From: Oscillospiraceae bacterium
GTDB lineage: Bacteria > Bacillota > Clostridia > Oscillospirales > Acutalibacteraceae
Assembly (NCBI GenBank): GCA_015066395.1
Contig: SVOL01000002.1
Coordinates: 1 to 64,000, forward strand
Direction: 5' to 3'
Length of the DNA: 64,000 nucleotides
Positions 51,598 through 59,471 of this stretch are shown here, in pieces. The first letter of the stretch is position 1. Every line of letters starts with the position of its first letter. The notes beneath the pieces are model-generated. The model made no database searches, was not told the DNA's origin, and saw nothing but the letters and a program-made list of their open reading frames with translations. Made by a program: the position numbers and the translations under genes.

Positions 51598-53356
51598 ATT
51601 TTAATGTAATTGTTATGAGTAATGATGGCTCGTAACACTCGGTATGTTCGTGTGTGACCTTAGCGTAATAACGTAGATCCTTGCCGTCAACGGCTATGCA
51701 GTTACCGTTAATATTCACACGTTCGGTAATATCAACAGCTGAGTCGCTTAACAAGCTCTGAGCCCAAATAACAGCATTCTCAGGTATTTTCTCGGGATAC
51801 TCAAATATAAGGCTATTAAACACACCGAACACGCCGACCTTAGTCGACAGTTTCTTTGGAAAAACAGTAACGTCGGCCAGTGCATTTATATAAACGTTCG
51901 GATCAACGGTTCTCGGCAATGCAGCAACAGCCAAAGCATCCTCCTTTGGGTGTTTTGAAGCAACGACATACGGCTCGGTGTCACCCACTGCCTCTACTTT
52001 CGGCAACCTTGTATTTCTTGCCATAATGGCAGGAGCGGTCACCTTATGAAGTTTATTTGAGAAATCAACCCAACTCGCGGCTTTGCGATCAAAATAATGA
52101 GAATCGGTAAGTTCATGCTCGGAACGAATATAATTCGACTCCGAGGCGGCAAACGGCGGTGCTATCCTCTGCCAACGAAGCACAGCTTCGACTTCCTTAC
52201 GACCATACATAATTCCCAAATTGAGTCCGAGACCAGCGGCGATAAATGACATCCACTCGACGTTAATATATCCTTTACAGCCGCATTTGTAATCTATGTC
52301 GGCTGACAGCAACAGATCAACTCTTTTAAGAGTCTCGACATACTCAAACGGTCGCAATATATCATAAGTACGGAAAACATCGCTGAATTCCAAATACTCT
52401 GGGAATCTTTTTGCTACGGGTTTGTTTTGATCGTTATAATCCGCGAACACGCCGCAAGGATATGCATGCTCTATAAGCATGTCGGGCGATACTTTATGAC
52501 AACATTCGGTCATTATTGCGCGGTACTTTGCATCACGCATATATATGCCCCAATCAACCTTCCAATAACAGATACCAGCCTTTTGGCACATCAATGCTTT
52601 GTCTTCCCAATATCGGCGGACGTCATCGTAATCAAGGTCACCGTTTTCATCCAATTTGCCGTAGTTGGGAGAAACCCACAGACCGAGACCGCAATATCCG
52701 AGTTCCTTAATTTTCTTAGACATATTTAGAAGTCGCTCCAAAGGTGCAGAACCTAAAGACGCGAATTTTTCAGGGTCAGGATAAAGTGATCCGTAAAATT
52801 CTTCCCCGCCGTGATGCTCCGATCCGTAAGGCACGTCCCAGCCGTCATCCAGCATAAATAAAAGTCCCGAACGATACTCCTTGGAATAAAAATGATACAA
52901 CGACTCATCACCGAAAAGGTGCTGCTCATTTAAAGCGTCACGCATATCAGAACAGGTTTTTCCTGTGATGCCGAACTTTCGGGCAACCTCAGCCTGCCTT
53001 GACCAGGAACAAAGATAATTTCCGTTAAATGTGGACTTTTCGGGAATAAAGTTTATCTTCATTTTCTTCATACCAATGTCGTCTCCGATTCTGCCCGCGT
53101 CGCCTGTCAACGACATCACGGCAAAAGAATCGCCCTTGTCGGAAGTTTGTTTTCCCGCCGTCATCAAAGCATCGACCGTAGTCGAGAGCAAGGCGGCCAG
53201 TTTTACAAGTAAAGCCGAACGCGGTCTCGAATCGCCGTTTTCCCAACGGGAAATCGCTTTATCGGTAACACCGATTCTTTCTCCCAATTCCTTTTGCGAC
53301 AGTCCCTTAGCCTTTCTCAGCCTTAAAAGATGATCGCCGAACGCATAATCTCTCAT
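51596..53356 (-). CDS. Xre helix-turn-helix fused to a GH27/GH36-like glycosidase domain
   Basis: A 586-residue protein. Residues about 8-62 are an Xre HTH domain (LSQKELGERIGVTDKAISRWENGD). After a linker of some 40 residues, residues about 100-500 resemble a clan GH-D alpha-galactosidase barrel: LFMLDDGWDVPYG (DDGW motif at 170-173), GLGLWVSPNYG near 223-233, and CYWKVDWGIYMRD, where Asp268 is in the nucleophile position. The remaining C-terminal part is beta-rich. The catalytic acid/base is not certain. The ATG at 53356 follows CGGAGGTGG; longer frames have no site. A DNA-binding domain on a carbohydrate-active barrel is unusual; either the barrel is a sugar sensor or the enzyme regulates its own locus. 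Confidence 0.75.
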   Translation of the reverse strand: MRDYAFGDHLLRLRKAKGLSQKELGERIGVTDKAISRWENGDSRPRSALLVKLAALLSTTVDALMTAGKQTSDKGDSFAVMSLTGDAGRIGDDIGMKKMKINFIPEKSTFNGNYLCSWSRQAEVARKFGITGKTCSDMRDALNEQHLFGDESLYHFYSKEYRSGLLFMLDDGWDVPYGSEHHGGEEFYGSLYPDPEKFASLGSAPLERLLNMSKKIKELGYCGLGLWVSPNYGKLDENGDLDYDDVRRYWEDKALMCQKAGICYWKVDWGIYMRDAKYRAIMTECCHKVSPDMLIEHAYPCGVFADYNDQNKPVAKRFPEYLEFSDVFRTYDILRPFEYVETLKRVDLLLSADIDYKCGCKGYINVEWMSFIAAGLGLNLGIMYGRKEVEAVLRWQRIAPPFAASESNYIRSEHELTDSHYFDRKAASWVDFSNKLHKVTAPAIMARNTRLPKVEAVGDTEPYVVASKHPKEDALAVAALPRTVDPNVYINALADVTVFPKKLSTKVGVFGVFNSLIFEYPEKIPENAVIWAQSLLSDSAVDITERVNINGNCIAVDGKDLRYYAKVTHEHTECYEPSLLITITLK

Positions 53357-53452
53357 AACTGCCACCTCCGTTATGATCTTATTATACGATTCCACCATTT
53401 CTGATTTCAACTGGAATTTGCAAAAAAATCTCTCGCAAAAATAGAGTTTGGT

Positions 53453-54517
53453 TCAATTATCAAGGTCAGATGCTGATTTAGGGTGCCACGGCAGATTCTT
53501 AAGCACTATGACCGTCATTGGAACAAGCAATACTCCTACACCGCCGAAGAGCCGTAACCCCACCACCACCGAAAAGAGCATTATAAGCGGATGAACACCC
53601 ACTTTACCGCCGACTATCTTGGGTTCGATAAAGTTGCGAACTGCCGTTATTATAAGGTAAAGCACCGCCAAGCCCACCGCGTTTTTAATGTCGCCGTTCA
53701 ACGCGGAAACAACTCCCCACGGTATAAGCACCATACCGCACCCTAAAACAGGCAAAATATCGACAAGGCTTATGACTATGCTTAAGATCAACGCGTATTT
53801 TGAACCCAAAAGGCTCAGCCCCAAAAACAGTTCCGTAAATGTTATCAAAAGAATTATCAGGTAACTTCGAAGTATCTTCAAAAGGTTGCCGAAGCAGACA
53901 TCCTTTAATTCGATTATTCGCGACAATCCGGTTTTGGAAAGATTGTCGATAAACAATTTGCGAATATCATCGTAATCGGCCGCGAAGTATGCACTGGCCA
54001 CCACGGTCACTATCAACGACAAAAGAAACGTCGGAACTCCTGCCGCTAAGGTTCCTGCAAATGACGCGAGAAACGAGGTCAGGTTTTCGGTCAGCGATTC
54101 TAACGCGACCTGCGGTATACCCTGGAACGTGCCGTTGGAACCCGATACGTTCCCTAAAGCGGAGTTTATTTTAAAACTCAGCGAATTCCACACCTCGGTT
54201 ACCTTGTTTAAAAACTGCGGCAAAGACGCAACAACACTGTCCAGTTGCTTGAACGCCGCAAAAATGATCAGAAACAGAAGTCCCGATACGAGAATATAAA
54301 ACGCCAGCACTACCAGCACAGCAACCGGCTTGCGTTTGAGATGTAAACAGCGGCAGACCGCATCGGTCACACCCTTTAAAGCCACCACGACCAAAATCGC
54401 CAGAGAGAAAGGCAACAATACGCCCGACAAAAGCTTTAAGACTATGAACCATAGTGCGAAACCCACTGCTACGACTGCAACATTTATTAAAAATCGTTTT
54501 CGGCGGTCGATATCCAT
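53453..54517 (-). CDS. AI-2E family transporter (second copy)
   Basis: A 354-residue member of the AI-2E/PerM family, related to the one at 38336-39526 but more divergent, with about eight helices. The conserved C-terminal segments are ILSIVISLVDILPVLGCGMVLIPWG and GGKVGVHPLIMLFSVVVGLRLFGG. ATG at 54517 follows AAGGAG. Substrate unknown. It is transcribed divergently from the ACT-hom-lysC operon. Confidence 0.85.
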   Translation of the reverse strand: MDIDRRKRFLINVAVVAVGFALWFIVLKLLSGVLLPFSLAILVVVALKGVTDAVCRCLHLKRKPVAVLVVLAFYILVSGLLFLIIFAAFKQLDSVVASLPQFLNKVTEVWNSLSFKINSALGNVSGSNGTFQGIPQVALESLTENLTSFLASFAGTLAAGVPTFLLSLIVTVVASAYFAADYDDIRKLFIDNLSKTGLSRIIELKDVCFGNLLKILRSYLIILLITFTELFLGLSLLGSKYALILSIVISLVDILPVLGCGMVLIPWGVVSALNGDIKNAVGLAVLYLIITAVRNFIEPKIVGGKVGVHPLIMLFSVVVGLRLFGGVGVLLVPMTVIVLKNLPWHPKSASDLDN

Positions 54518-54615
54518 TGAGCACTCCTTATATATGCATATTTTACTGAAATTACCTGCATTTTTGTTCCATTATAATTATGTTCAAAAAGATTTTAAAA
54601 TATTAAAAATAACAC

Positions 54616-54644
54616 TTGCAAAAGTCGACAGTTTGTGATATAGT
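54616..54644 (+). promoter_or_regulatory. Promoter of the ACT-hom-lysC operon
   Basis: TTGCAA (54616-54621), 17-base spacer, TATAGT (54639-54644), 40 bases before the first start codon. Confidence 0.65.
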
Positions 54645-54684
54645 GTTTTTTATCGAAATACAGTGTGTTTGGCAGGTGGAAAAA

Positions 54685-55119
54685 TTGAGCTCCAAAATGT
54701 TGCTTATAAACGCCAACGTTTTGCCCGATGTTTACCCGAAAGTCATTAAGGCAAAAAAGCTTTTAGCCTCGGGCGAAGTGAAGTCAGCAAGCGAAGCTTG
54801 CGCGCTCTGCGGAATATCCAGAAGTGCCTTCTACAAATACAAAGACTATGTATTTGAATATTCGCATCCGTTGGGTGAGGTCATTTCTCTACACGCGGTA
54901 CTTCGCGACAAAGCCGGCGTGCTTTCCCTACTCTTGCAGGAACTTTACAACCGCGGCGGTAATATCTTAACAGTAAGTCAAGGGTTGCCCGCATCGGGTG
55001 TGGCTTCCGTTTCGGTCTCTTTAAGGCTTCCTGTTGACACAGTCGGACAAACGGATATTTTAACAGAAATTAAAAAAATTGACGGTGTCGTGTCGGTCAA
55101 ACAGCTGCACGGCGAATAG
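54685..55119 (+). CDS. ACT domain protein (UPF0735/PheB-like)
   Basis: A 144-residue protein: an N-terminal helix-turn-helix-like stretch (AKKLLASGEVKSASEACALCGISRSAFYKYKDYVF) and a C-terminal ACT domain (VISLHAVLRDKAGVLSLLLQELYNRGGNILTVSQ). UPF0735 proteins lie beside hom or phe genes and probably act as amino acid sensors, with the HTH-like part allowing regulation. TTG at 54685 follows AGGTGG at 5 bases and gives the normal family length; the longer upstream frame does not. It heads the operon with hom and lysC. Confidence 0.85.
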   Translation: MSSKMLLINANVLPDVYPKVIKAKKLLASGEVKSASEACALCGISRSAFYKYKDYVFEYSHPLGEVISLHAVLRDKAGVLSLLLQELYNRGGNILTVSQGLPASGVASVSVSLRLPVDTVGQTDILTEIKKIDGVVSVKQLHGE

Positions 55120-55137
55120 AATATAAGGAGAAGCATA

Positions 55138-56376
55138 ATGGTAAATGTTGCAATTATGGGTCACGGCGTTGTGGGTTCGGGCGTTGCCGAGGTTCTTTTG
55201 AAAAATTCCGAACTGATTGCCAAAAAGGCAAAGAATGAGATCCGGATCAAACACATTCTGGACTTAAGGGACTTCCCCGAAATCCCTTACAGTGACTTGT
55301 TCACTAAGGATTTTAATGATATAATAAGCGATGATGATGTCAAGGTCGTTGCCGAGGTCATGGGTGGACTGCACCCGGCTTACGAATTTACCAAGCAATG
55401 CCTTATGGCCGGCAAAAGCGTTGTGACCTCGAATAAAGAACTTGTCGCGACATACGGTGCCGAATTGTTGGCACTGGCTGAAGAAAATAATGTGAACTAC
55501 CTTTTTGAAGCCAGCGTCGGCGGCGGTATACCCGTTCTCCGTCCTATCGCTCAGTGCCTTGCGGCTAACGATCTTTATGAGGTCGAGGGTATTTTGAACG
55601 GCACCACCAACTTTATTCTGACCAGAATGATATCCGACGGAATGAGTTTTGAGGACGCTCTTAAAATGGCTCAGGATCTGGGATATGCCGAAAAAGATCC
55701 CACCGCTGATATTGAGGGTCACGATGCCTGCCGCAAGATCTGCATCTTGGCGGCGTTGGCGTTCGGTAAACACGTTTATCCAAACAGCGTTTACACTGAG
55801 GGCATTACAAAGATCACCTCGGCCGACGCAGCTTATGCTGATTTTGCCGACTGTGCCATCAAACTCATCGGCCATGCAAAACTGCTGGACGACGGAAAAT
55901 GCACCGTCGCCGTCTACCCTGCTTTTGTAAGTCGAAAAAATCAGTTGGCTCACGTCAACGATGTTTTCAACGCTATTACCGTTAAGGGTGATGCTATCGG
56001 AAACGCTATGTTCTACGGACCCGGTGCAGGCAAATTGCCGACCGCCAGTGCCGTTGTTGCTGATATCATAGACTGTGTTAAACATCTGCACGCGAGAAAG
56101 TATCTCTCATGGGATGACTGTGACGCCGATTACATCGCCGACCACAGAAAAGACACCGTTCGTATGTATGTGCGACTCGGTTACACGGGCGAAAGACCGG
56201 CAGTTATTGAAAGTATTACATCTCTATTCGGTCAGATCAAAGTTCTTGGCCGTCAAGGCGAGCCGAGTGATGAGCTGGCGTTCATTACTCCCTTCGCTTC
56301 AGAAGAAGCAATTTTTTCTCAGTTGGGCACATTAAAGAACTGCCAGGTTCTCTCGACTTTGCGTATGCTTGACTGA
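55138..56376 (+). CDS. hom: Homoserine dehydrogenase
   Basis: A 412-residue enzyme that reduces aspartate semialdehyde to homoserine. The NAD(P) motif GHGVVGSGVAEVL is at residues 8-20, the conserved SNKELVA near 100, NGTTNFILTRM near 160, and the catalytic Lys in DPTADIEGHDACRKICILA near 195. The C-terminal region (from about residue 330) fits a degenerate ACT domain. It lies 18 bases behind the ACT gene and 24 before lysC. Confidence 0.95.
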   Translation: MVNVAIMGHGVVGSGVAEVLLKNSELIAKKAKNEIRIKHILDLRDFPEIPYSDLFTKDFNDIISDDDVKVVAEVMGGLHPAYEFTKQCLMAGKSVVTSNKELVATYGAELLALAEENNVNYLFEASVGGGIPVLRPIAQCLAANDLYEVEGILNGTTNFILTRMISDGMSFEDALKMAQDLGYAEKDPTADIEGHDACRKICILAALAFGKHVYPNSVYTEGITKITSADAAYADFADCAIKLIGHAKLLDDGKCTVAVYPAFVSRKNQLAHVNDVFNAITVKGDAIGNAMFYGPGAGKLPTASAVVADIIDCVKHLHARKYLSWDDCDADYIADHRKDTVRMYVRLGYTGERPAVIESITSLFGQIKVLGRQGEPSDELAFITPFASEEAIFSQLGTLKNCQVLSTLRMLD

Positions 56377-56400
56377 TCTAATATTCGGAGGTAAATTAAA

Positions 56401-57609
56401 ATGGCATTAATGGTTAAAAAGTTCGGCGGCTCCTCGGTCGCCAACGCCGAAAGAGTCTTCAACGTTGCAAGGATCATCACTGAAGACTACAAAAAAGGCA
56501 ACGACGTTGTGGTAGTTGTTTCCGCTCAAGGCGATACTACCGACGATCTTATCGCGAAGGCAAAGGAGATCAATCCTCTCTCTCCCTCAAAACGTGAGAT
56601 GGATATGCTGCTCTCGGCCGGTGAACAGATCTCTATTTCGTTGCTCGCAATGGCTATCGAAAAATTAGGATTCCCCGTTGTGTCACTCCTTGGCTGGCAG
56701 GCAGGCTTCATTACCGACACTAAACACAGCCTTGCCCGCATTAAAAAGGTCAATGTCGAGCGTCTTAAAAACGAGCTTGACAAACACAACATCATTATCG
56801 TTGCCGGCTTCCAGGGTATCAACAAGTATGATGATATCACTACATTAGGCCGCGGCGGTTCGGATACAAGCGCTGTTGCTTTAGCCGCCACGCTCAAAGC
56901 AGACGTTTGTCAGATCTACACCGATGTTGACGGTGTTTACACCGCCGACCCGAGAAAGGTCACCGGTACAAAAAAAATGGACGAAATAACCTATGACGAA
57001 ATGTTGGAGCTTGCAACCTTGGGTGCTCAGGTTCTCAACAACCGTTCGGTCGAAATGGCTAAGAAGTATAATGTTGAGCTTGAGGTTCTTTCAAGTCTCG
57101 AAAACAAACCCGGAACTATTGTTAAGGAGAAGGTAAAAATGGAAAAAATGCTCATCAAAGGCGTCGCTTGCGACAAAGATATAATTTTGGTTTCTATTGT
57201 AGGACTCAAAGACACTCCCGGTGTCGCATTTAAGGTATTCAATGAATTAGGCAAGAAGAATGTCAATATCGACATCATTCTGCAGTCGGTCGGTCGTGAC
57301 GGTACTAAGGACATCACCTTCACCGCACCTGTAAATCAGAAGGATGAAGTTCTTGAGGCATTGGAAAACATTCGTCCTCTCTTGAATTTTGACAAAGTTG
57401 TTGTGAACGACAAGATCGGCAAGGTTTCGATCGTCGGTGCCGGTATGGAGACCCATCCCGGCGTTGCTTCCAAGATGTTTGAGGCTCTGTCGGATGCAGG
57501 CATCAACATCCACATGATCTCCACCAGCGAGATCAAGATCTCGGTCCTTATCGACGAGGAATACTGCAACAAGGCAGTGCAGTACGTTCACGACGCATTT
57601 ATCGACTAA
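56401..57609 (+). CDS. lysC: Aspartate kinase
   Basis: A 402-residue aspartokinase, the first step of the aspartate family pathway. KKFGGSSVA at residues 5-13 binds phosphate, TLGRGGSDTSAVALA near 150 is the ATP/aspartate loop, and two C-terminal ACT domains (from about residue 255, with VALVS-like ILVSIVGLKDTPGVAFKVFNEL and SIVGAGMETHPGVASKMFEAL) give feedback control by lysine or threonine. GGAGG ribosome site. It ends the operon at a strong terminator. Confidence 0.95.
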   Translation: MALMVKKFGGSSVANAERVFNVARIITEDYKKGNDVVVVVSAQGDTTDDLIAKAKEINPLSPSKREMDMLLSAGEQISISLLAMAIEKLGFPVVSLLGWQAGFITDTKHSLARIKKVNVERLKNELDKHNIIIVAGFQGINKYDDITTLGRGGSDTSAVALAATLKADVCQIYTDVDGVYTADPRKVTGTKKMDEITYDEMLELATLGAQVLNNRSVEMAKKYNVELEVLSSLENKPGTIVKEKVKMEKMLIKGVACDKDIILVSIVGLKDTPGVAFKVFNELGKKNVNIDIILQSVGRDGTKDITFTAPVNQKDEVLEALENIRPLLNFDKVVVNDKIGKVSIVGAGMETHPGVASKMFEALSDAGINIHMISTSEIKISVLIDEEYCNKAVQYVHDAFID

Positions 57610-57617
57610 ATATCTTG

Positions 57618-57645
57618 AAAACCTCTGTGAAAACAGAGGTTTTTT
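57618..57645 (+). terminator. Terminator of the ACT-hom-lysC operon
   Basis: AAAACCTCTG pairs with CAGAGGTTTT around TGAAAA, followed by TTATT. Confidence 0.85.
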
Positions 57646-57646
57646 A

Positions 57647-57675
57647 TTGACTTTTTTCTGTTTTAGGTTCATAAT
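57647..57675 (+). promoter_or_regulatory. Promoter of mgtE
   Basis: TTGACT (57647-57652), 17-base spacer, CATAAT (57670-57675), beginning just behind the lysC terminator. Confidence 0.6.
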
Positions 57676-57689
57676 AATAAAAACGCTTT

Positions 57690-57832
57690 AAAAGAGGTGA
57701 GGAAATGGACACGGGTAACAGTAGTACGAGTGCAAAGCCCCGAAGTAGTAATTGTGACACGGCCTTTGTCCGTTTCGGTTACTGACTTTAAGACATTGCG
57801 CTCCTTTTACTGTACATAACATTAAAAGGGAG
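57690..57832 (+). promoter_or_regulatory. Riboswitch-like structured leader of mgtE
   Basis: AAAAGAG (57690-57696) can pair with CTCCTTTT (57801-57808, one bulge) as a closing stem; inside lie GTAAC/GTTAC (57715-57719 with 57778-57782) and CAAAGCC/GGCCTTTG (57733-57739 with 57761-57768). The same CTCCTTTT can instead pair with the ribosome site AAAAGGGAG at 57824-57832. The two states exclude each other, as in a translational riboswitch. A 26-codon frame (57705-57785) also has a good site, so a leader peptide is the alternative. It does not match the M-box consensus that I remember. Confidence 0.5.
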
Positions 57833-57840
57833 TGACACAA

Positions 57841-59208
57841 ATGGAATTCACAAATGAACTTTTCGATGAACTTTACGAGTTTGTTGAAACAAAGCAACTC
57901 AAAAAGCTCCGTGAGATCTTATCAGAATTGAACCCTGCCGACGCGGCATTGTTTTTCGACCGATTGGAAGAAAAAAACATACCGATAGTTTTCCGCATTC
58001 TGCCTAAAGACTTGGCCGGCGAAACCTTCTCGTATATGGATCCCGAATCGCAGGAATTATTGATAAGATCCTTCAACGATAATGAGTTAAGACAGATAAT
58101 CAACGATATGTATCTCGATGACGTTGTCGATGTTATCGAGGAAATGCCGGCGAATGTGGTCGCAAGAATTTTGCAGACCGCAAACCAGAATACCCGACAA
58201 CAGCTCAATGAACTGCTCAAGTATCCGGAAGACAGTGCCGGCAGCATTATGACGGTTGAGTATGTTTCGCTTAACAAAAACAAGACCGTGGCAGAGGCGT
58301 TTCAGAAGATCCGCCGTGAGGGTATCGACAAGGAAACGGTCTATACCTGCTATGTCACCGAAAAACGCAAGCTTATCGGTACCGTTTCGGTAAAAGACCT
58401 GCTGTTGGCCGACGAAGAGGAATCGGTCGGTAATATTATGGTCTCCAACGTTCCCGCAGTCGATGCTTATGAGGACAAGGAAGAGGTTGCCAAAGCCTTC
58501 TCGAAATACGACGTTCTGGCACTTCCCGTTGTCGATAAGGACGGCAGGATCGTCGGTATCGTCACGGTCGACGATGCTATTGACGTTATTGAAGAGGAAG
58601 CCACCGAGGATATCGAGAAGATCGCGGCTATCACGCCGAGTGACCGTCCGTATCTCAAGTCAAGCGCCGCAAGCCTTTGGTTACAGCGTATTCCCTGGCT
58701 CGTGCTTTTGATGGTCTCGGCAACCTTCACGGGTGCTATCATAACCTCTTTTGAGGATGCACTGCAAGCCTTCCCTGCACTCATCGCCTTTATTCCGATG
58801 CTGATGGGAACAGGCGGTAACGCCGGCGGTCAGGCATCGGTAACAGTTATCCGCGGTCTGGCTTTGGAAGAGATCCGAATGGGTGATGTGTTCAAAGTCC
58901 TTTGGAAAGAGATCAGAGTATCGGTCATGTGCGGTGTTGTGCTGGCGGTGCTGAATTTTATCAAGATCATTGTTGTTGACAATCTCATTTTCGGCAGCGG
59001 CATCACAACTTTGGAAAACCTGACCGTTTCGCTGACGCTTGTGGTTGTCGTCTTCTCTGCCAAGGTCATCGGAAGTACCTTGCCGATCGGTGCAAAGCGT
59101 ATCGGTCTTGACCCCGCGGTCATGGCCAGTCCGCTTATCACAACGGTAGTCGATGCTATTTCGCTTATCGTTTACTTTGCTATTGCCACGCAGGTTTTAA
59201 CGATCTGA
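57841..59208 (+). CDS. mgtE: Magnesium transporter MgtE
   Basis: A 455-residue MgtE: N-terminal superhelical domain (residues about 1-130, with LNPADAALFFDRLEE), two CBS domains (about 130-255, with GTVSVKDLLLADEEESV and GIVTVDDAIDVIEEEATEDI), and five membrane helices with PMLMGTGGNAGGQASVTVIRGLALEEI near 320 forming the ion path. It imports Mg2+ and closes when cytosolic Mg2+ is high. The ATG at 57841 follows AGGGAG at 8 bases; the GTG at 57832 overlaps that site. A structured leader precedes it. Confidence 0.93.
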   Translation: MEFTNELFDELYEFVETKQLKKLREILSELNPADAALFFDRLEEKNIPIVFRILPKDLAGETFSYMDPESQELLIRSFNDNELRQIINDMYLDDVVDVIEEMPANVVARILQTANQNTRQQLNELLKYPEDSAGSIMTVEYVSLNKNKTVAEAFQKIRREGIDKETVYTCYVTEKRKLIGTVSVKDLLLADEEESVGNIMVSNVPAVDAYEDKEEVAKAFSKYDVLALPVVDKDGRIVGIVTVDDAIDVIEEEATEDIEKIAAITPSDRPYLKSSAASLWLQRIPWLVLLMVSATFTGAIITSFEDALQAFPALIAFIPMLMGTGGNAGGQASVTVIRGLALEEIRMGDVFKVLWKEIRVSVMCGVVLAVLNFIKIIVVDNLIFGSGITTLENLTVSLTLVVVVFSAKVIGSTLPIGAKRIGLDPAVMASPLITTVVDAISLIVYFAIATQVLTI

Positions 59209-59212
59209 TTCT

Positions 59213-59245
59213 ATTCGCTCTGTACCGAGTATGGAGCGAATTTTA
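59213..59245 (+). terminator. Terminator of mgtE
   Basis: ATTCGCTC pairs with GAGCGAAT around a 13-base loop, followed by TTTTATTATA. The rest of the gap to glnA (59246-59398) shows A/T-rich sequence and nothing I can name. Confidence 0.75.
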
Positions 59246-59398
59246 TTATATTCTTAAGTTTTTCATACTGCGAGGCCGGCCTACATTTGAAATCTCGCCT
59301 AATAAAATTAAGCGTGTCTATTTTTATGAGGAAAATCGACCGGAAAACTTATTTTATTAAGGTGGGGATAAATTTTCACAGTTTTTAAGGCGGTTTGA

Positions 59399-59426
59399 TT
59401 GACTTTTACCGGTATAGTGGTATAAT
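59399..59426 (+). promoter_or_regulatory. Promoter of glnA
   Basis: TTGACT (59399-59404), 16-base spacer, TATAAT (59421-59426). Confidence 0.65.
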
Positions 59427-59471
59427 TGTTTGCATAATTTAGATTAATTGATATCACTGTAGGAGATTGAG

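Noticed and set aside
55264..56091. 275-codon open frame antisense to hom
   Set aside because: hom is certain on the plus strand; the antisense frame has no ribosome site and no family features.
57690..57832. Standard M-box magnesium riboswitch
   Set aside because: The GGTGAGG word at the 5' end is similar, but the core GCTGCTGCCC-type segment that I associate with the M-box is missing; left as unclassified leader.
59246..59398. Possible gene or RNA between mgtE and glnA
   Set aside because: Only A/T-rich sequence with no ribosome site, frame or stable hairpin pattern.
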